NCBI RefSeq assembly: GCF_019039035.1
Contig: NZ_JAHNZT010000003.1
Span: 372,001-436,000 of the forward strand
Source: Citreicoccus inhibens
GTDB taxonomy: Bacteria; Myxococcota; Myxococcia; Myxococcales; Myxococcaceae
Direction: 5' to 3'
Length of the DNA stretch: 64,000 bases
In this document: one piece after another, positions 1 through 9,548 of the stretch
Layout of the letters: each line of letters opens with the position of its first letter
Position numbering within the stretch: position 1 is the first letter of the stretch
The notes under the pieces: generated by a model
Seen by the model: the letters and a program-made list of their open reading frames with translations, nothing else
Database searches by the model: none
Told to the model about the DNA's origin: nothing
Translations under genes and position numbers: made by a program

Positions 1-554
<554 letters not shown>

Positions 555-557
555 GGG

Positions 558-1901
558 TCAGCCGCGGGCGCCCACGCGCCACCGGTCCTCCCGGCCACGG
601 ACGGGCTCGAGCAAGAGCCCGTCCTCCAGGCCGCGCAGCGCCGCGCCGCTGGCCACCACGCCGGCGGACCCGGACGGCTCCACCCAGTCCGGCAAGCGCG
701 CCAGCCCGCCCTCGGTGGAGCGCCCCGCCACGTGCACGGTGAGGCTCAGCGGGACGGGCAGGTTCGCCAACGTGCGCGCCGCGTCCAGCACCCGGGCGCG
801 GAGTTCACGTGCCGCATCCATGTCCTCGGGCAGCGCGGCCATCGCGAGCAGACAGCCGCAGCCTTCCAGCCGCGCGTCCAGGCCCGCGTCACGCGCCAAC
901 CGGAGCGCTCGCTCCAGGGCGGCATCGAGCGCGTCGAGCGACTCGGCGGATTCGAGCGCCTGCGCGCAGCCCTCGGCGTACAGCGCCACCGCGTGCTCGG
1001 GCGCATCGCGCGCGGACGTGCCTCGCACCGCGCCGCGCAGGTCCTCCATCAACGCATCCACGTCCGGGTAGCGCTCCTCGCGGCGCTTGCGCAGACACCG
1101 CAGCACCACCGCGTCCAACGCGGCGGGCACGGGCGCGCGCTCGCTGGGGCGAGGCGGCGGCGCGTGCAGGTGCTGCTCCTCGACTTCGTGTCGCGTGGGG
1201 CCCGGAAACGGTGGCTGCCCCGTGACGAGTTGGAAGAGGAGCACGCCGAGCGCGTAGAGGTCCGTGCGCGTGTCGGGCACCTCGCCGCGCACTTGCTCAG
1301 GGGCCATGGACAGCGGCGTGCCCATCGCCGTGCCAGTGTGGGTCAGCGTGGAGTTCCCCGGAGCGCCCGGACGCAGGCCCTTGGCCACGCCAAAGTCCAC
1401 CAGCTTCACCCGAGGCGACTCCCCGCTCCCGGCCAGGCGCACCACGTTCTGCGGCTTGAGGTCACGGTGGACGACGCCGGCCGCGTGCGCCTCGCGCAGC
1501 GCCGAGCCCACCTGCTCCATCACCTCCAGCGCTTCACGCGGGGACAGCGGCCCTCGCTGGGCCAGCTCCGCCGCGAGGTCCCGTCCCTCCAACCACTCCA
1601 TGGCGATGAAGGGGCGCCCATCCGCCAGGGTGCCGTGGCCGCGCACCTCGACGATGTGCGGGTGGCGCAGTCGCTGGAGCGTCGCCGCCTCCCGGCGGAA
1701 GCGCCGCAAGGCGAGCGGCGCGAGCGACGCGTGGGAATGCAGCACCTTCAGCGCGGCGGGCGTGCCGTCCTGCACGTGCCGCGCACGGTACAGCGAGGAG
1801 ACCGGCCCGGCGGCGTGCACGGCCACCACCACCCACGGGCCCACGAGCGCGCCGGGGCGCAGCTCCTCGCCGTACAGCGCCTCTTCCCCGGGAGGGGCCA
1901 T
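558..1901 (-). CDS. Ser/Thr protein kinase, short form with degenerate glycine loop
   Basis: A 447-residue Hanks-type kinase. The catalytic domain spans roughly residues 20-290, with the ATP-binding lysine in AALKVL (K52), HRDLKPQN with catalytic D147, DFG at 169-171 and the APE motif in SMAPEQ. The glycine-rich loop reads AAGPVSSLY instead of GxGxxG, so nucleotide binding may be weakened. Residues 290-447 form a mainly helical tail without a domain I recognise, and no membrane segment is obvious, so the protein is probably cytoplasmic. It begins four bases after the stop of the upstream lipoprotein gene, suggesting co-transcription; the ribosome site would lie in the end of that gene (AGAGGGG). 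Kinase fold is certain, activity less so. Confidence 0.92.
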   Translation of the reverse strand: MAPPGEEALYGEELRPGALVGPWVVVAVHAAGPVSSLYRARHVQDGTPAALKVLHSHASLAPLALRRFRREAATLQRLRHPHIVEVRGHGTLADGRPFIAMEWLEGRDLAAELAQRGPLSPREALEVMEQVGSALREAHAAGVVHRDLKPQNVVRLAGSGESPRVKLVDFGVAKGLRPGAPGNSTLTHTGTAMGTPLSMAPEQVRGEVPDTRTDLYALGVLLFQLVTGQPPFPGPTRHEVEEQHLHAPPPRPSERAPVPAALDAVVLRCLRKRREERYPDVDALMEDLRGAVRGTSARDAPEHAVALYAEGCAQALESAESLDALDAALERALRLARDAGLDARLEGCGCLLAMAALPEDMDAARELRARVLDAARTLANLPVPLSLTVHVAGRSTEGGLARLPDWVEPSGSAGVVASGAALRGLEDGLLLEPVRGREDRWRVGARG

Positions 1902-1904
1902 GCG

Positions 1905-3380
1905 CTACTTCGAGCCCCTCTTGTTCGCCACCCGCTTGCACAGCTCGGCGCCCGGGCTGGTCGAGGTGGGGTCGCACGGCATGTGGAGGAAGGTGGTCAC
2001 CGGCTCCTTCCATACCGCGTTGTTGATGTCCCGGCATTGCTCGAAGTCACCATCGCCCACCACCATCGAGCCATCCTGCGACGCACACTTGCCCGCGGAG
2101 GTCTCCGAGTTGCCCCAGCACGGCCCCACCACCGTGGTGGCGCAGTTGGCGCCAGACGCCGGCAGCGCGCACACCCGATGCGTGGAGTACGCCGCCCCGT
2201 TCACCCACGACGGGTCGTAACAGGAGAACATCTGCTTGTAGATGGCGCCTGGGACGACGGCGTCGTCGCCCACCACTTCGTAGGAGACCTGGTCCCCCTG
2301 GCGGTGCACCACCACCTCCACCTTGGTGGCCAGCGCCTTGGGGACGAACAGGTTGCCGTAGAAGGCGCCCTCGCGGACCGAATAGACCTGGGCTTCAGAG
2401 AGGCCGTACTGCACGGGCGCGGCCGAGCTGGCCACCACCGCCGTCAGCCCCGCCGCCCCGCTGTCCCAAGGCCCCGTCATCACGCTGAAGTAGCCGTTGC
2501 TCGGGCACTCGAAGGTGACCACCGGATCACTCCCCGAGCAGCTCCCCTCGCTCTCGTCGATGAACCGGTTCGTGTTCTCGTCGCACCCCACCGGGCCTTC
2601 ACAGACGCGCAGCACCATGCGGGTGCCCGTGCTCGCCCCCAGCGCCGGGCCTGGGCACGCCGCCGCGCCACCCGCGCCCACCGACACCGTGGCCCCCGGC
2701 TGGCACCGGCCCACCGCGTCGCCCCTCCAGCCACAGTCGCGCGACACCCCCTGGGTGGCCGTCGCGCAGGCCGAGAAGCTGGACAGCTTCTGCGCCGTGT
2801 CCGGGTCGTACTCGGCCGGCGCGGTCACCGGCTCCAGCGGGAAGCCCCCACCCGTCAGCGACGCGACCTCGCCGCGCATGGACAGCTCCACGCGCCGGCC
2901 CAGCGCGTTGTTGCGCGCGAGGATACAGCCGGACACGCGCCGCAGACACGCCGTGGAGGGCGACTGGGTCTCCCACGTCGGACACAGGCCCGCCTTGCCC
3001 TTCCACCAGCGCGTGGTGGACGTCAGCGGGTCATACCAGGGGATGTCATGCCCCTGCGGCAGCGCGCAGCTCACCAGGTACTCCATGAACTTCTGCGCGT
3101 CCGGGTCGCGCAGCTGCACGCGCAGGTACTGCGCCCCCGTGAGGGGGTCGAACAGGGCCTTCAGCGAGTCCGTGGACAACATCGCGTTGGCCTGCGGGTT
3201 CGTGGAGATGGCGTTGAGGACGAGCGCGTCCGTGGACAACGAGTTCGCGATGCGGATGTCCGCCCGCTGGGTGCCCAGTTCGGCCTCGGCCTCGCTCGGC
3301 GCGGTCGGTCCACAGGCGGCCAGGGCCAGCAGCAGCGACAGCGCGCCGCGCATCAGGGAATCACGGAACCGGACGGGCAT
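1905..3380 (-). CDS. cysteine-rich secreted lipoprotein of unknown function
   Basis: A 491-residue protein. I chose the ATG at 3380 because GGAGGAGG sits five bases upstream and the next residues form a lipoprotein signal peptide (hydrophobic LLLALAAC with a lipobox cysteine followed by GPT); the frame stays open further upstream but without such signals. The mature part has many cysteines (for example around FECPSNGY and the CALPAS...NCATT stretch), consistent with an exported, disulfide-containing protein. I recognise no catalytic domain. It is directly upstream of, and almost touching, the 447-residue kinase gene, so it may share its transcript. Similar orphan lipoproteins are common in myxobacteria; its function is unknown. 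Confidence 0.85.
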   Translation of the reverse strand: MPVRFRDSLMRGALSLLLALAACGPTAPSEAEAELGTQRADIRIANSLSTDALVLNAISTNPQANAMLSTDSLKALFDPLTGAQYLRVQLRDPDAQKFMEYLVSCALPQGHDIPWYDPLTSTTRWWKGKAGLCPTWETQSPSTACLRRVSGCILARNNALGRRVELSMRGEVASLTGGGFPLEPVTAPAEYDPDTAQKLSSFSACATATQGVSRDCGWRGDAVGRCQPGATVSVGAGGAAACPGPALGASTGTRMVLRVCEGPVGCDENTNRFIDESEGSCSGSDPVVTFECPSNGYFSVMTGPWDSGAAGLTAVVASSAAPVQYGLSEAQVYSVREGAFYGNLFVPKALATKVEVVVHRQGDQVSYEVVGDDAVVPGAIYKQMFSCYDPSWVNGAAYSTHRVCALPASGANCATTVVGPCWGNSETSAGKCASQDGSMVVGDGDFEQCRDINNAVWKEPVTTFLHMPCDPTSTSPGAELCKRVANKRGSK

Positions 3381-3495
3381 GGGCCCTCCTCCAGGGTGGA
3401 AGGGAAAGGGAATGGGCTGAGGCGCAAGCACGGGATGGGCCAGCCCGCACCCGCCCCCCCCTCTCGCGGGGATACCCGCTGAGTCCGCCCGCACA

Positions 3496-3514
3496 TGTGG
3501 CGCCAGACGCCACA
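3496..3514 (-). terminator. hairpin between kinase/AAA gene and lipoprotein gene
   Basis: TGTGGCG and CGCCACA form a perfect 7-bp stem with a 5-base loop. It lies 28 bases after the stop of the large leftward kinase gene and about 115 bases before the start of the lipoprotein gene, where a terminator would be expected. There is no T-run, so it could also be a weak or factor-dependent terminator, or an attenuator. Confidence 0.45.
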
Positions 3515-3541
3515 GCCCTCGGGCGCGCGTGACATTCCACG

Positions 3542-6500
3542 CTACAGGGCATCGGCCACCCGGGCCCGGAGGGACTCGTAACGGGCACGCCACAACGGGG
3601 CTCCCTCCACGGCCTGTCCAGCGCGCGCGAGCCACGAGCGGGCCTCCGCCGTGCGCCCGGCCTGGAGCGCCCCCAACGTCGCCTGGAGGAGGATCTCCAC
3701 CTTCTCGTCCGGGGACGCGAAGGGCTCCGCTTCCTCCACCAGGGTGCTCCAGGCCGCGGTGTCCGCGGGGAGCTCGCCCACCTGCAGCTCCACCAACCGG
3801 CGCATCACAGCGGTGGGTGGAAGGGACTCGGGCGGACAGTGCGAGGCGATCCATTCGAGCTGGCCCCGGGCCTCCGCCCGCTCGCCCCGCGCCGCGCCCA
3901 GCCGCGCCAGGAGGAGGGCATCCACGGGGACGGGGTGCTCGCGAAAGAAGCGCACCCCGAGTTCGTGCGCGCGACGGGCCAGCGGGAGCGCCTCATCCAA
4001 GCGGCCCTGCATGTAGAGGACCTCCGCCAGGTTGAAGGTGGACCAGCGTTCCACTTGGGCATGCCCCAGCTCGCGCCCCAGCGCCATGGCGTGGCGGAGG
4101 TCGTCCTCGATGCGGGCCATGTCGCCTCGCGACAGCCACAGGAGCACGCGGTTGATGCGCGTGGCGGCCAGATGCAGGGCATCGCCGGCGGCCTCGCAGC
4201 GCCGCAGCGCGTCTTCGAAACGCTCGGCCGCTTCATCGGGGCGCTCCAGGAAGGTGAGCGCGGAGCCCAGCAGCGCCAGGGCCACCACGTGCGTCTCGTG
4301 GTCGCGCGCGGCCTCGGCGCCCTCCGCCACGGAGGCCAGGACTCGCGCGGCCGGCCCCCATTCGCCCAGCCGCACGTGCATGCGGCCGCGCGCCAGCGAG
4401 CAGCGCAGCGACAAACGCGGCGAGTCCAACGAGGCGATGCGCTCCAGCGCCTCGCGCGTGCACGCGCCCGAGCCCTCCGCGTCCTCCATCCAATCGCGCG
4501 CGGTGGCCTCCTCCAGCAGCAAGTCCACCACCAGCGCCTCGTCGCCCCGAGCCCCCGCCAGGGCGCGCGCGGCCCCGAGGTCCGCCAGGCCCTCTCGGAA
4601 GCGCTGGAGGCGATGGCGCACCCGACCTCGCCCCGCCAGGGCCAGGGCGCGGCGCTCGGGGTCGGCCTCGGGCAACAGCGAGAGCGCGCGCGTGTAGTGC
4701 TGTTCGGCTTCCACCGGCAGGTGCGCGCGACGGGCCTCCTCGGCCAGCGCGAGGAAGGCCTCCACCGCCTCTTCGTGCGCGCCGCATGCAGCGGCGTGGT
4801 GCGCGCGACGACGTCGGCGGGACGGGCCATCCGTTCCCGTGGCATGCAGCGCGGCGGCGTGCAGCGAGCGGCGCGCGGCCGGTGGGAGCAGCCCCTCCAG
4901 GGCTTCGCGCAACAGCGGGTGTCGGAAGACGAAGTGCCCCGGCTCGGACTCGCGCAACAGCCCCGCGCGCGCCAGCCGCCGCAGCCCGGCGCCCGCGTCC
5001 AGCGAGCCCAGGCGCACCGCGTCCTCCCCCGGGCCCAGGTGGCGCAGCGCCGCGTCCACCCGCTCCACATCGACCTCCGTGCCGAGCACCGCGCACAGTC
5101 GGGCCAGCCCCTGGTGCACCTCGGGCAGCGCGGCGAGGGCGCGCGCGGCGAGGCGCTCGAACAGCGGCGTCACCGACACGTCGAGCAACGCATCCGGCGC
5201 GATGTACCAACCGCCGCCCGGCGAGGCGCGCAGTGCCCCTGCCGCGCGCAGCGCCCCGGCCACCTCCACGAGGGACAACGGGACGCCCTGCGCCAGCCGC
5301 TCCAGGCGGGCCAGGACAGGCTCGGGCACGTGCTCCGCGGGGCGCAGCAAGTGGAGCAGCAGGGCGCGAGTGGACTCAGGCGACAGGGGTGGCAACACGT
5401 GCCGCGAGGCGCGCGCGCTCCGGTCGCCCAGATGCGGACGCAACCCGAGCAGCGAGGGGCGCCCCACCACGCACACCCACAGCGGCGCGCGGCCACCTGC
5501 CAGCGTCGCCAGCTCCAGCGTGTCCAGGCTGGTGGGGTCGGCCAGGTGGGCATCGTCCAACAGCAACACCCGAGGGGCCTCCCGCGAACGCTGGAGCAGT
5601 TGCCCCGCGAGCGCGCGGGCCGCGGAGGGACGGTGCGCCGCCAGCGCCTCGGGGGCGGACGCGGAGGCGGCCACGAGCGCCTCGACCAGCGCATCCGGAG
5701 CGGAGGTATCGGGCGCGGGCGCACGCAGCCGCACCCCACGCGCGAGCCCTTCCTGTCCGAGCCGCGAGGCCAGCGCCTCGACCAACCGCGTCTTGCCGTG
5801 CCCCACCTCGCCCGTCAGGACACAGAGGCCCGGCACCGCCTCGGAGAGGCACGCCCGCGCCTCCGCGACGAGCGCATCGAGCAGCGCCTCGCGCCCCAGC
5901 AGCGGCGGTGCTGCGGGCGCCTCCGACGACGTGCGGTCATCACGGGGGCGCAGGCGAGCCAGCCCCGTGAGCGACGAGGGACACGCCGCGCCCGGCGGCG
6001 ACGTGCTGGGCGCTCCACCCTCGCGCGACGTGTCCAGCGCTTCGCCCTCCAGCGACGTGGTCGGCGCTTCGCGCTCGGGCAGCTCGTCCAGCGCTTCACC
6101 TTCCAGTCGCGCGGCGGCGGCGGCGGTGACGAGCACGGCGCCAGGCACCAGCGACTCGGGCCACCACGACCCCGGCACGGCCAGCGCTGCGCCCGCCACG
6201 CGCGGGGTCGCGGCCCCCGGCCTCACGTGCGCACTCGCGAGGTGGAGGATCGCCGCGCCGCCTCGCTCCTCCTCCAGCAACCGCCGAGCAGCGAGCACGG
6301 CGGCGCGCAGGTTCGCCTCCGCGGACAGGGACTCCGGGAACGCGACCAGATAGCCCCCGCCCCAGACGCGCGAGAGCGCCCCTCCGTGCGGCTCGATGGC
6401 GGCCCGGAGCACCTCCACCGACGCGGGCGTTCGCACCCCCAGGAGCGCCACCGGACGGAGCCCCACCGACTCCACCGGCGCGGGCAGCTCATCCCGCGTC

Positions 6501-7408
6501 ACCAGGAGCGGCGTGGGCGCGTCCGTCCGGCACGCCGCATCGAAGGCCGCCAGCACTTCCGACGCCCGCGCGAAGCGCTCGGCCGGGGCCTTGGCCAAGC
6601 ACCTTCGCAGCAACACATCGAGCCCCGGGGGCACCTCGGCGCGCTCGGAGGCCGCGGGCGCGCGCAAGCTGACGTGACCATGGCGGACCGCGTCCGGTCC
6701 CCCCGTGAAGGGCGGCGCCCCGGTGAGCAGCTCGAAGAGGAGCACGCCCAAGGCGTAGAGGTCCGCCGCGGCGCCGGCCTCCCCGGACTCCAGGCACTGC
6801 TCCGGCGCCATGTAGTGTGTCGTCCCCTGTCGCCACGGCGCCCCCGGCCCCTCGCCGATGCGCGCCAGCCCGAAGTCGAGAAGGCTGAGCGCCCCACCCT
6901 CGCGCAAGAAGACGTTCTCCGGCTTGAGGTCGTGGTGCGCCACCCCCGCGGCATGCACCGCCTCCAGCGCGGCGCACAGGCCCGACAACAGCTCGCGCAC
7001 CCGAGGCGTGGACGCGGCCCCCGTGCCCGGCAGCTCGGCCATCCACGCGGCCAGCGTCTGTCCCCGCAGGCGCTCCAGCACGAGGAACGGACGGCCACCG
7101 AGGGTTCCCTCGTCCAGCAGCTCCGGCGCGATGGGGGCGCCCACCCGGCGCAGCGCCTCCGCCTCATGCGCGAAGCGGCCGGTGCGCGGTGCCCGAGCCA
7201 CCTTCAGCGCCACCTCGCGCCCGTCCCGCTCTCGCACCGCGGTGAAGACGTGCGACGACCCCCCGGCGCCCAGCAGCATCGCGCCGCCGAAGCCGGGCAC
7301 ATCCGGCAGCGGCACCGGCGCGGCAGACAGCACCGGCGCGGGGCGCTCACCGTGCACGGGACACGCCGCTCCGGTGGCAAGGCGGCGGTGGCAGACCGGA
7401 CAGCGCAT
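3542..7408 (-). CDS. multidomain Ser/Thr kinase with zinc ribbon, degenerate cyclase-like, AAA ATPase and TPR regions
   Basis: A 1288-residue signalling protein. Order of domains: a tiny N-terminal zinc ribbon (C3xxC6...C16xxH19); a Hanks kinase at about 40-295 (LGAGGSSHVF loop, K69, HHDLKPEN with D160, DFG 178-180, MAPEQ); a region at 319-436 that resembles a class III nucleotidyl cyclase fold (HGGALSRVWGGGYLVAF, then a VLVTAAAAARL end) but lacks the metal-binding aspartates; a short repetitive linker; an AAA/STAND ATPase with Walker A GEVGHGKT (533-540) and Walker B VLLLDDAH; and a long helical TPR-like C-terminus. The kinase has His in place of the HRD arginine. This resembles the PknK-type architecture in which the ATPase/TPR part senses a ligand or partner. 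It follows the OPT transporter gene by 15 bases, suggesting a shared transcript. Confidence 0.93.
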   Translation of the reverse strand: MRCPVCHRRLATGAACPVHGERPAPVLSAAPVPLPDVPGFGGAMLLGAGGSSHVFTAVRERDGREVALKVARAPRTGRFAHEAEALRRVGAPIAPELLDEGTLGGRPFLVLERLRGQTLAAWMAELPGTGAASTPRVRELLSGLCAALEAVHAAGVAHHDLKPENVFLREGGALSLLDFGLARIGEGPGAPWRQGTTHYMAPEQCLESGEAGAAADLYALGVLLFELLTGAPPFTGGPDAVRHGHVSLRAPAASERAEVPPGLDVLLRRCLAKAPAERFARASEVLAAFDAACRTDAPTPLLVTRDELPAPVESVGLRPVALLGVRTPASVEVLRAAIEPHGGALSRVWGGGYLVAFPESLSAEANLRAAVLAARRLLEEERGGAAILHLASAHVRPGAATPRVAGAALAVPGSWWPESLVPGAVLVTAAAAARLEGEALDELPEREAPTTSLEGEALDTSREGGAPSTSPPGAACPSSLTGLARLRPRDDRTSSEAPAAPPLLGREALLDALVAEARACLSEAVPGLCVLTGEVGHGKTRLVEALASRLGQEGLARGVRLRAPAPDTSAPDALVEALVAASASAPEALAAHRPSAARALAGQLLQRSREAPRVLLLDDAHLADPTSLDTLELATLAGGRAPLWVCVVGRPSLLGLRPHLGDRSARASRHVLPPLSPESTRALLLHLLRPAEHVPEPVLARLERLAQGVPLSLVEVAGALRAAGALRASPGGGWYIAPDALLDVSVTPLFERLAARALAALPEVHQGLARLCAVLGTEVDVERVDAALRHLGPGEDAVRLGSLDAGAGLRRLARAGLLRESEPGHFVFRHPLLREALEGLLPPAARRSLHAAALHATGTDGPSRRRRRAHHAAACGAHEEAVEAFLALAEEARRAHLPVEAEQHYTRALSLLPEADPERRALALAGRGRVRHRLQRFREGLADLGAARALAGARGDEALVVDLLLEEATARDWMEDAEGSGACTREALERIASLDSPRLSLRCSLARGRMHVRLGEWGPAARVLASVAEGAEAARDHETHVVALALLGSALTFLERPDEAAERFEDALRRCEAAGDALHLAATRINRVLLWLSRGDMARIEDDLRHAMALGRELGHAQVERWSTFNLAEVLYMQGRLDEALPLARRAHELGVRFFREHPVPVDALLLARLGAARGERAEARGQLEWIASHCPPESLPPTAVMRRLVELQVGELPADTAAWSTLVEEAEPFASPDEKVEILLQATLGALQAGRTAEARSWLARAGQAVEGAPLWRARYESLRARVADAL

Positions 7409-7423
7409 GGGCGATCCCCGAGG

Positions 7424-9292
7424 CTACCAGAGCGACTGTGTCAGAACGATGACGACGCCCACGAGCCCCTCGCCCGCGATGAGGCCCGCCGCCAACGTCA
7501 CCAGTGACTCTTCCGCATCGGGCCTCGCGCGACGAACCCCCTCCGTGGCCAGCGCGCCCAGAAAGAACCCCAGGCACGTCGAAGCCGGCAGCAAGCACGC
7601 CAACGACAACCCCAGCGGAGAGGGAACCCAGGCCCGCACGCGCTCCGGCAGCGCCCGCTCCGCGAGCGTCAACGCCACCGCGCCCAGCGCCGCCACCGCC
7701 ATGGTCCACCGCGTCTCGGGAGCCAACGTGCCCAGCCCCTGGGCCAGCACCCGCGCCATGCTGGCGGTGACCGTCGCCGCGGGCGCCGGGAAGCGCGTGC
7801 CGCCGAGCGCCGAGACGTCTGGCACCAACACGAAGAACAGCGGCACCACGGCCGCCGCGCCCACCCCCGTCCCCAACAGCTGCGCGAGGAACAAGCGCCG
7901 CGGATGCGCGCCCAACAGGTGCCCCGTCTTCAAGTCGGTGAGCAGATCCGCCGCGGACGAGGCCGCGTTGACGGTGAGCCCCGCCGTGGCGAGGTTGGCT
8001 CGGACGTCATGCGGCAGCAGCACGCCGTACGTCACCTGCGTCACCTGCCCCAGCGCGCCCACGGGGTTCGCGTCCGTCTCGCCGGTGACGCGGCACGCGA
8101 TGAGGCACAGCCCGAACGACAGCGCCACCGCCAACACCGCGTGCGGCACCGGCACGCCAAAGCCCACCCGAGCCACCGCCACCGTCGCGGGCGTCAGCAC
8201 CGCCACGCCGCCCACCCACCAGGCGCGCGGCACCTGGAGCGCATCCACGGGGTGCGCCGAGCCCCCACGCAGCCCCCGCAACGCCCTCGCCAGCGCGCCT
8301 CCCTGGAGCGCGAAGTGCGCCAGCGACGCGGCGGTGAGCGCGGCGGCGCCCGGCCACAGCGTCCACCCCAGCACCTCGCCCACGCCCCCGTCCGCGGGCA
8401 CCAGGCCCAGAGCAAACGCGCGCGGCGCCACCACCCCGTGCACGAGCAGCGCGCCCAACAGCAACGACGCCGTGGTGCGCAGCCCCAGGAGCGCGCCGGC
8501 GCCCACGGGCAAGAGGCTGGTCTCCAGCGCGAAGCCCAACCGCTCCAACGGGATGCCCCCCACCGCACCGGGGAACGCGAACGCGACCGGCAAGCGCCCC
8601 ACGCCATCGCGCAGCACCGTGAGCAGCCCGGCCACGCCCCCACCGAGCCCCAGGGCCCGCAGGCGCGAGCGAGCCCCATCCCCCGTGGCGTGCAGCGCGC
8701 GGATGGCGGCGGCGGCGGCGGTGCCCGTGGCGAAGGGGAGCTGCTCCCGGTCCACCAACTGGCGCTTGAGCGGCACGGCGAAGAACACCCCCAGCGCGGA
8801 CACCAGGAACGTCCACGCCAGCAGCGCCCAGCCCGCCGGGTGATGCCCCGTGGTGAGCAGCCACGCCCCCTGCACCGACACGAGCGCGCCCCCCGTCGCG
8901 TAGCCCGCCGACGAGGCCACCGCTTGCGCCGAGCACGTCTCCAGCGCGGACAGCGGCGCGCCCGCGGCCCGGGGCCACAGCCTCCGCCACACGCCATGCC
9001 CCGCATGCGCGAGCAGCGCCGCGGTGACCGCCACGCCAAACGCCAGGCCCGTCTTCAGGCCCGCATAGAGGTTGGTGGCGCAGGTGAGCACGCCGATGAG
9101 TGCCCCCAACCCCACCGCGCGAGGGGTGAGCTGCGCGAGCCCCTCACCGCGATAGACGTCGCGCAGCCAGCGCGTGTCCGAGTCCTCCGGCCGCGCGTCC
9201 GGGAGGGCCACCGTGGGAGCTGGGGAGAGGGGCGCGGCATCCTCGGATGCGGCACGAGGGGCGGACGGTGCCATGTGACGCCATCTTTCCAC
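7424..9292 (-). CDS. OPT-family oligopeptide/metal-chelate transporter
   Basis: A 622-residue polytopic membrane protein. After a roughly 50-residue hydrophilic N-terminus come the typical OPT segments LTPRAVGLGALIGVLTC and TNLYAGLKTGLAFG, followed by more than a dozen hydrophobic segments. The OPT family moves oligopeptides or metal-peptide chelates across the cytoplasmic membrane by proton coupling. The start is taken as GTG at 9292, preceded by GGGGGAG; an ATG at 9274 would shorten it by six residues. The gene heads a leftward run followed by the large kinase/AAA gene, so the transporter and a sensory kinase may be produced together. Substrate cannot be predicted from sequence. Confidence 0.9.
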   Translation of the reverse strand: MERWRHMAPSAPRAASEDAAPLSPAPTVALPDARPEDSDTRWLRDVYRGEGLAQLTPRAVGLGALIGVLTCATNLYAGLKTGLAFGVAVTAALLAHAGHGVWRRLWPRAAGAPLSALETCSAQAVASSAGYATGGALVSVQGAWLLTTGHHPAGWALLAWTFLVSALGVFFAVPLKRQLVDREQLPFATGTAAAAAIRALHATGDGARSRLRALGLGGGVAGLLTVLRDGVGRLPVAFAFPGAVGGIPLERLGFALETSLLPVGAGALLGLRTTASLLLGALLVHGVVAPRAFALGLVPADGGVGEVLGWTLWPGAAALTAASLAHFALQGGALARALRGLRGGSAHPVDALQVPRAWWVGGVAVLTPATVAVARVGFGVPVPHAVLAVALSFGLCLIACRVTGETDANPVGALGQVTQVTYGVLLPHDVRANLATAGLTVNAASSAADLLTDLKTGHLLGAHPRRLFLAQLLGTGVGAAAVVPLFFVLVPDVSALGGTRFPAPAATVTASMARVLAQGLGTLAPETRWTMAVAALGAVALTLAERALPERVRAWVPSPLGLSLACLLPASTCLGFFLGALATEGVRRARPDAEESLVTLAAGLIAGEGLVGVVIVLTQSLW

Positions 9293-9319
9293 CCTGCTCC
9301 CCCGGCGACGAGCCCTCGC

Positions 9320-9548
9320 TGTGACCTTTCATGTCACGAGGGAGCCAAACATGTAACTTAAGAAATAACTGGAAACAATTGAATACTGGACATATCGCGG
9401 CGCGGCGTCCTAGCGCGGGTGGGCGAGGTCCTCGCGAGGCACATGCGTTGCTCTGGGGGTGGCGCGCAGTCCACGGCCGTGACCTCCGCGCCGGACTTCG
9501 CCGGCGCCCGGGGGGGCGGCCTCACTCGCAGCCCGCCACAGAGGACTC
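9320..9548 (+). promoter_or_regulatory. leader/promoter region of secreted protein copy 1
   Basis: This 229-base region is the most AT-rich stretch nearby (for example AACTTAAGAAATAACTGGAA) and shares blocks with the leader of copy 2: TGTGACCTTT, ATTGAATnCnGGACATnTCGCGGCG, and a near-palindromic GTCCACGGCCGTGAC followed by CGCCGGACTTCGCCGGC. Conservation after duplication suggests a promoter plus operator or a structured 5' leader. The last element can fold (GCCGG...CCGGC). Exact -35/-10 boxes cannot be assigned by eye. Confidence 0.5.

Noticed and set aside
732-3482. Very long open frames opposite or antiphase to real genes, for example on the + strand here, and also at 3839-7507 and 59999-61230
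   Set aside because: They are Arg/Pro/His/Ala-rich, lack family motifs and ribosome sites, and mirror the third-position GC of well-supported genes on the other strand. High GC removes stop codons from the shadow frames.
5990-6120. Short repeats in the kinase/AAA linker (LEGEALD twice)
   Set aside because: Only two copies within a coding linker; better explained as a disordered, locally duplicated spacer than as a mobile or regulatory repeat.
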